In this document: positions 13,611-14,865 of the stretch, piece after piece | Position numbering within the stretch: position 1 is the first letter of the stretch | How the letters are laid out: each line of letters begins with the position of its first letter | Assembly: GCA_003140115.1 (NCBI GenBank) | Contig: PLIQ01000380.1 | Coordinates: 8,623 to 23,487 of the forward strand | Length of the DNA stretch: 14,865 nucleotides | Reading direction: 5' to 3' | From: Actinomycetota bacterium | GTDB lineage: Bacteria > Actinomycetota > Actinomycetes > Streptosporangiales > Streptosporangiaceae | Program-made: the position numbers and the translations under genes | Notes under the pieces: generated by a model | The model's input: only the letters and a program-made list of their open reading frames with translations | What the model was told of the DNA's origin: nothing | Database searches by the model: none

Positions 13611-14865
13611 TCAGATCCGGCGAGATCCCCCAGGGCTCCACCTTAAGTAATAACTTATACGTTGTAAAGGAGTTGCCTGGGTGGTCGGCTCGGGGGTCGT
13701 CTCCCCGGGGACAGACAGCCAGCACAGCCGGGACGGCCACCAGTTCCATCGCCCGATCAGCACCACGGCCGACGGCACGAGCAGTGTCCGGACCAGGAAG
13801 GTGTCCATCAGCACGCCGAGTGCGAGGCCGACGCCGACGTCCACGATCGTCCTGACGTTCTGCTGCCCGGCGCTGCCCGAACCCACGATGGCCAGCACGC
13901 CGAACGTCCCGGCCAGCACCAGCCCGGCCGAGGTGACCGTGGTGCCGGTGACGTTGAGCGCCTGGCTGACCGCCTCGGGCAGCGGCAGCCGGTGCGCCTC
14001 CTCCCTGATCCGGGTCATGACCAGGATGTTGTAGTCCTCGCCGAGCGCCAGCAGGAACATGAACAGCAAGAACGGCAGGATGAAGGTCAGTCCCGGCTGG
14101 CCGGCGGCCTTGACGAACACCAGCACGGTCAGGCCCAGGGCCGAGAAGTACGACAGCACCACCGAGAGGATCAGGTACAGCGGCGCGACCAGGCTGCGCA
14201 TCACCACCGCGAGCAGCACCGCGATGACCGCGATGGCGATCGGGATCACGGTGCGCAGGTCGCTGTCGGACAGCTGGGCGACGTCGTAGGTGAACGCGGC
14301 CTGCCCGGTAACACCGAACGCCGAGGCTGCGGCCAGCCGCGCCGCGCGAGCGGCGTCCCCGCGGACGGCCGGCACGGCCTGCTCGGCCGCCGTGGTGGCC
14401 GGGTTCCCGGCCGCCAGTGAGGTCGCGAACGAGATCGTGTACCCGTCCCCGCTCACGTACGACCCGCTGGCCTGGTAGGCCTGGTACGCCGCGAGCTGCG
14501 CCCGCGGGACACGCGAGCCCGACGAGGCGGTCAGCGCGCGCGGCGGCCCGTAGGTAGCGTGCAGCGCGGCGTACTGCGGCGCGGTCAGCGCCGTCCCGTT
14601 GGCGTCAAAGGGCCCGGATACCGCGGTGAACTGCGGATCCGCAGTCAGCTGGCGCTCGGCCGCCGCCACCGTGGCCGTGGCGGCCCACACCGGCTGGCGC
14701 AGGCGCAGCACGATGACGGTCGGGTTGGCCGCCGACTGCGGGAAGTGCTCGGTCAGCAGGGCGTTGCCCAGCGCGGAGTCGCTGCCGCCCGGGGCGGTCG
14801 CCGCCCCGCCGAACCCGGAGGCCAGGTAGCCGGCCGACGCCACCGCGAGCGCGCCGAAGACAACG
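13611..14865 (-). CDS. MMPL-family (RND) transporter, C-terminal half
   Basis: The gene runs off the right edge; the frame is open to base 14865, so the apparent GTG at 14843 is internal. The visible part begins with a membrane helix (VVFGALAVASAGYLASGF), continues with a large outside domain of about 170 residues, then a bundle of about five helices with the signature LALGEDYNILVMTRIREE and the final RWNWWPSRL. The Asp-Tyr pair in GEDYN is the kind that forms the proton relay of MmpL proteins, and its GED form is typical of the C-terminal repeat, so the N-terminal repeat is probably outside the window. Relatives export lipids or secondary metabolites. A P450 follows 13 bp downstream. The last 20 residues (from PLQRISYY) are encoded by an AT-rich stretch unlike the rest of the gene. 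Confidence 0.9.
   Translation of the reverse strand, partial: VVFGALAVASAGYLASGFGGAATAPGGSDSALGNALLTEHFPQSAANPTVIVLRLRQPVWAATATVAAAERQLTADPQFTAVSGPFDANGTALTAPQYAALHATYGPPRALTASSGSRVPRAQLAAYQAYQASGSYVSGDGYTISFATSLAAGNPATTAAEQAVPAVRGDAARAARLAAASAFGVTGQAAFTYDVAQLSDSDLRTVIPIAIAVIAVLLAVVMRSLVAPLYLILSVVLSYFSALGLTVLVFVKAAGQPGLTFILPFLLFMFLLALGEDYNILVMTRIREEAHRLPLPEAVSQALNVTGTTVTSAGLVLAGTFGVLAIVGSGSAGQQNVRTIVDVGVGLALGVLMDTFLVRTLLVPSAVVLIGRWNWWPSRLCWLSVPGETTPEPTTQATPLQRISYYLRWSPGGSRRI
13644..13657. promoter_or_regulatory. AT-rich palindrome TAAGT-AATA-ACTTA in MMPL 3' end
   Basis: A perfect 5-bp inverted repeat with a 4-nt centre lies in a roughly 30-bp AT-rich island (about 13641-13670) within the last codons of the MMPL gene, 47 bp before the P450 start. 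Such composition in a GC-rich gene suggests a regulator binding site or internal promoter for the P450. The binding factor is unknown. Confidence 0.4.

Overview
This is a high-GC chromosomal window from an actinomycete-type bacterium (Actinomycetota). The evidence is GC-rich codon use throughout, frequent GTG/TTG starts, apparently leaderless genes, GC-rich terminators mostly without U tracts, and gene families typical of soil actinobacteria. A genus cannot be fixed from the sequence. I see no tRNA, rRNA, CRISPR array, transposase or phage gene.

Layout. At 1-1086 (+) lie the 3' end of an FMN-binding-domain gene and an apbE flavin transferase, a substrate/modifier pair. At 1032-2285 (-) a DUF488 protein follows an unrecognised five-TM membrane protein. 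A 285-bp divergent region with two hairpins (2286-2570) leads into an EamA/DMT permease (2571-3575, +), which converges on an extended-SDR epimerase-like gene (3584-4576, -). A 900-bp gene-free stretch follows (4577-5476). It contains an 82-nt nearly continuous imperfect hairpin (4859-4940), a perfect 2x20-bp tandem repeat (5321-5360) and several smaller repeats. An eight-TM membrane protein with internal duplication (5477-6949, +) ends in a GC-rich hairpin.

The metabolic core is 7023-11233 (+): a PaaX-family repressor, then boxC (benzoyl-CoA-dihydrodiol lyase) and boxB (di-iron benzoyl-CoA 2,3-epoxidase, oxygenase component). This is the aerobic CoA-dependent 'box' route of benzoate degradation. 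BoxB epoxidises benzoyl-CoA and BoxC opens the hydrolysed ring. The reductase BoxA, a benzoate-CoA ligase and the downstream aldehyde dehydrogenase are not in the window. The 192 bp before boxC hold an unusually AT-rich patch with an inverted repeat, a good candidate operator.

A convergent terminator separates boxB from a metallo-beta-lactamase-fold hydrolase (11304-12083, -). It is divergent from a 70-residue two-TM protein (12198-12410, +). The window ends with a cytochrome P450 (12407-13597, -) directly downstream of the C-terminal half of an MMPL transporter (13611-14865, -, running off the window). An AT-rich palindrome lies inside the last codons of the MMPL gene.

The two most interesting signals are the PaaX-type regulator paired with box genes, which suggests a control circuit unlike proteobacterial BoxR, and the unexplained large hairpin in the 900-bp gap.
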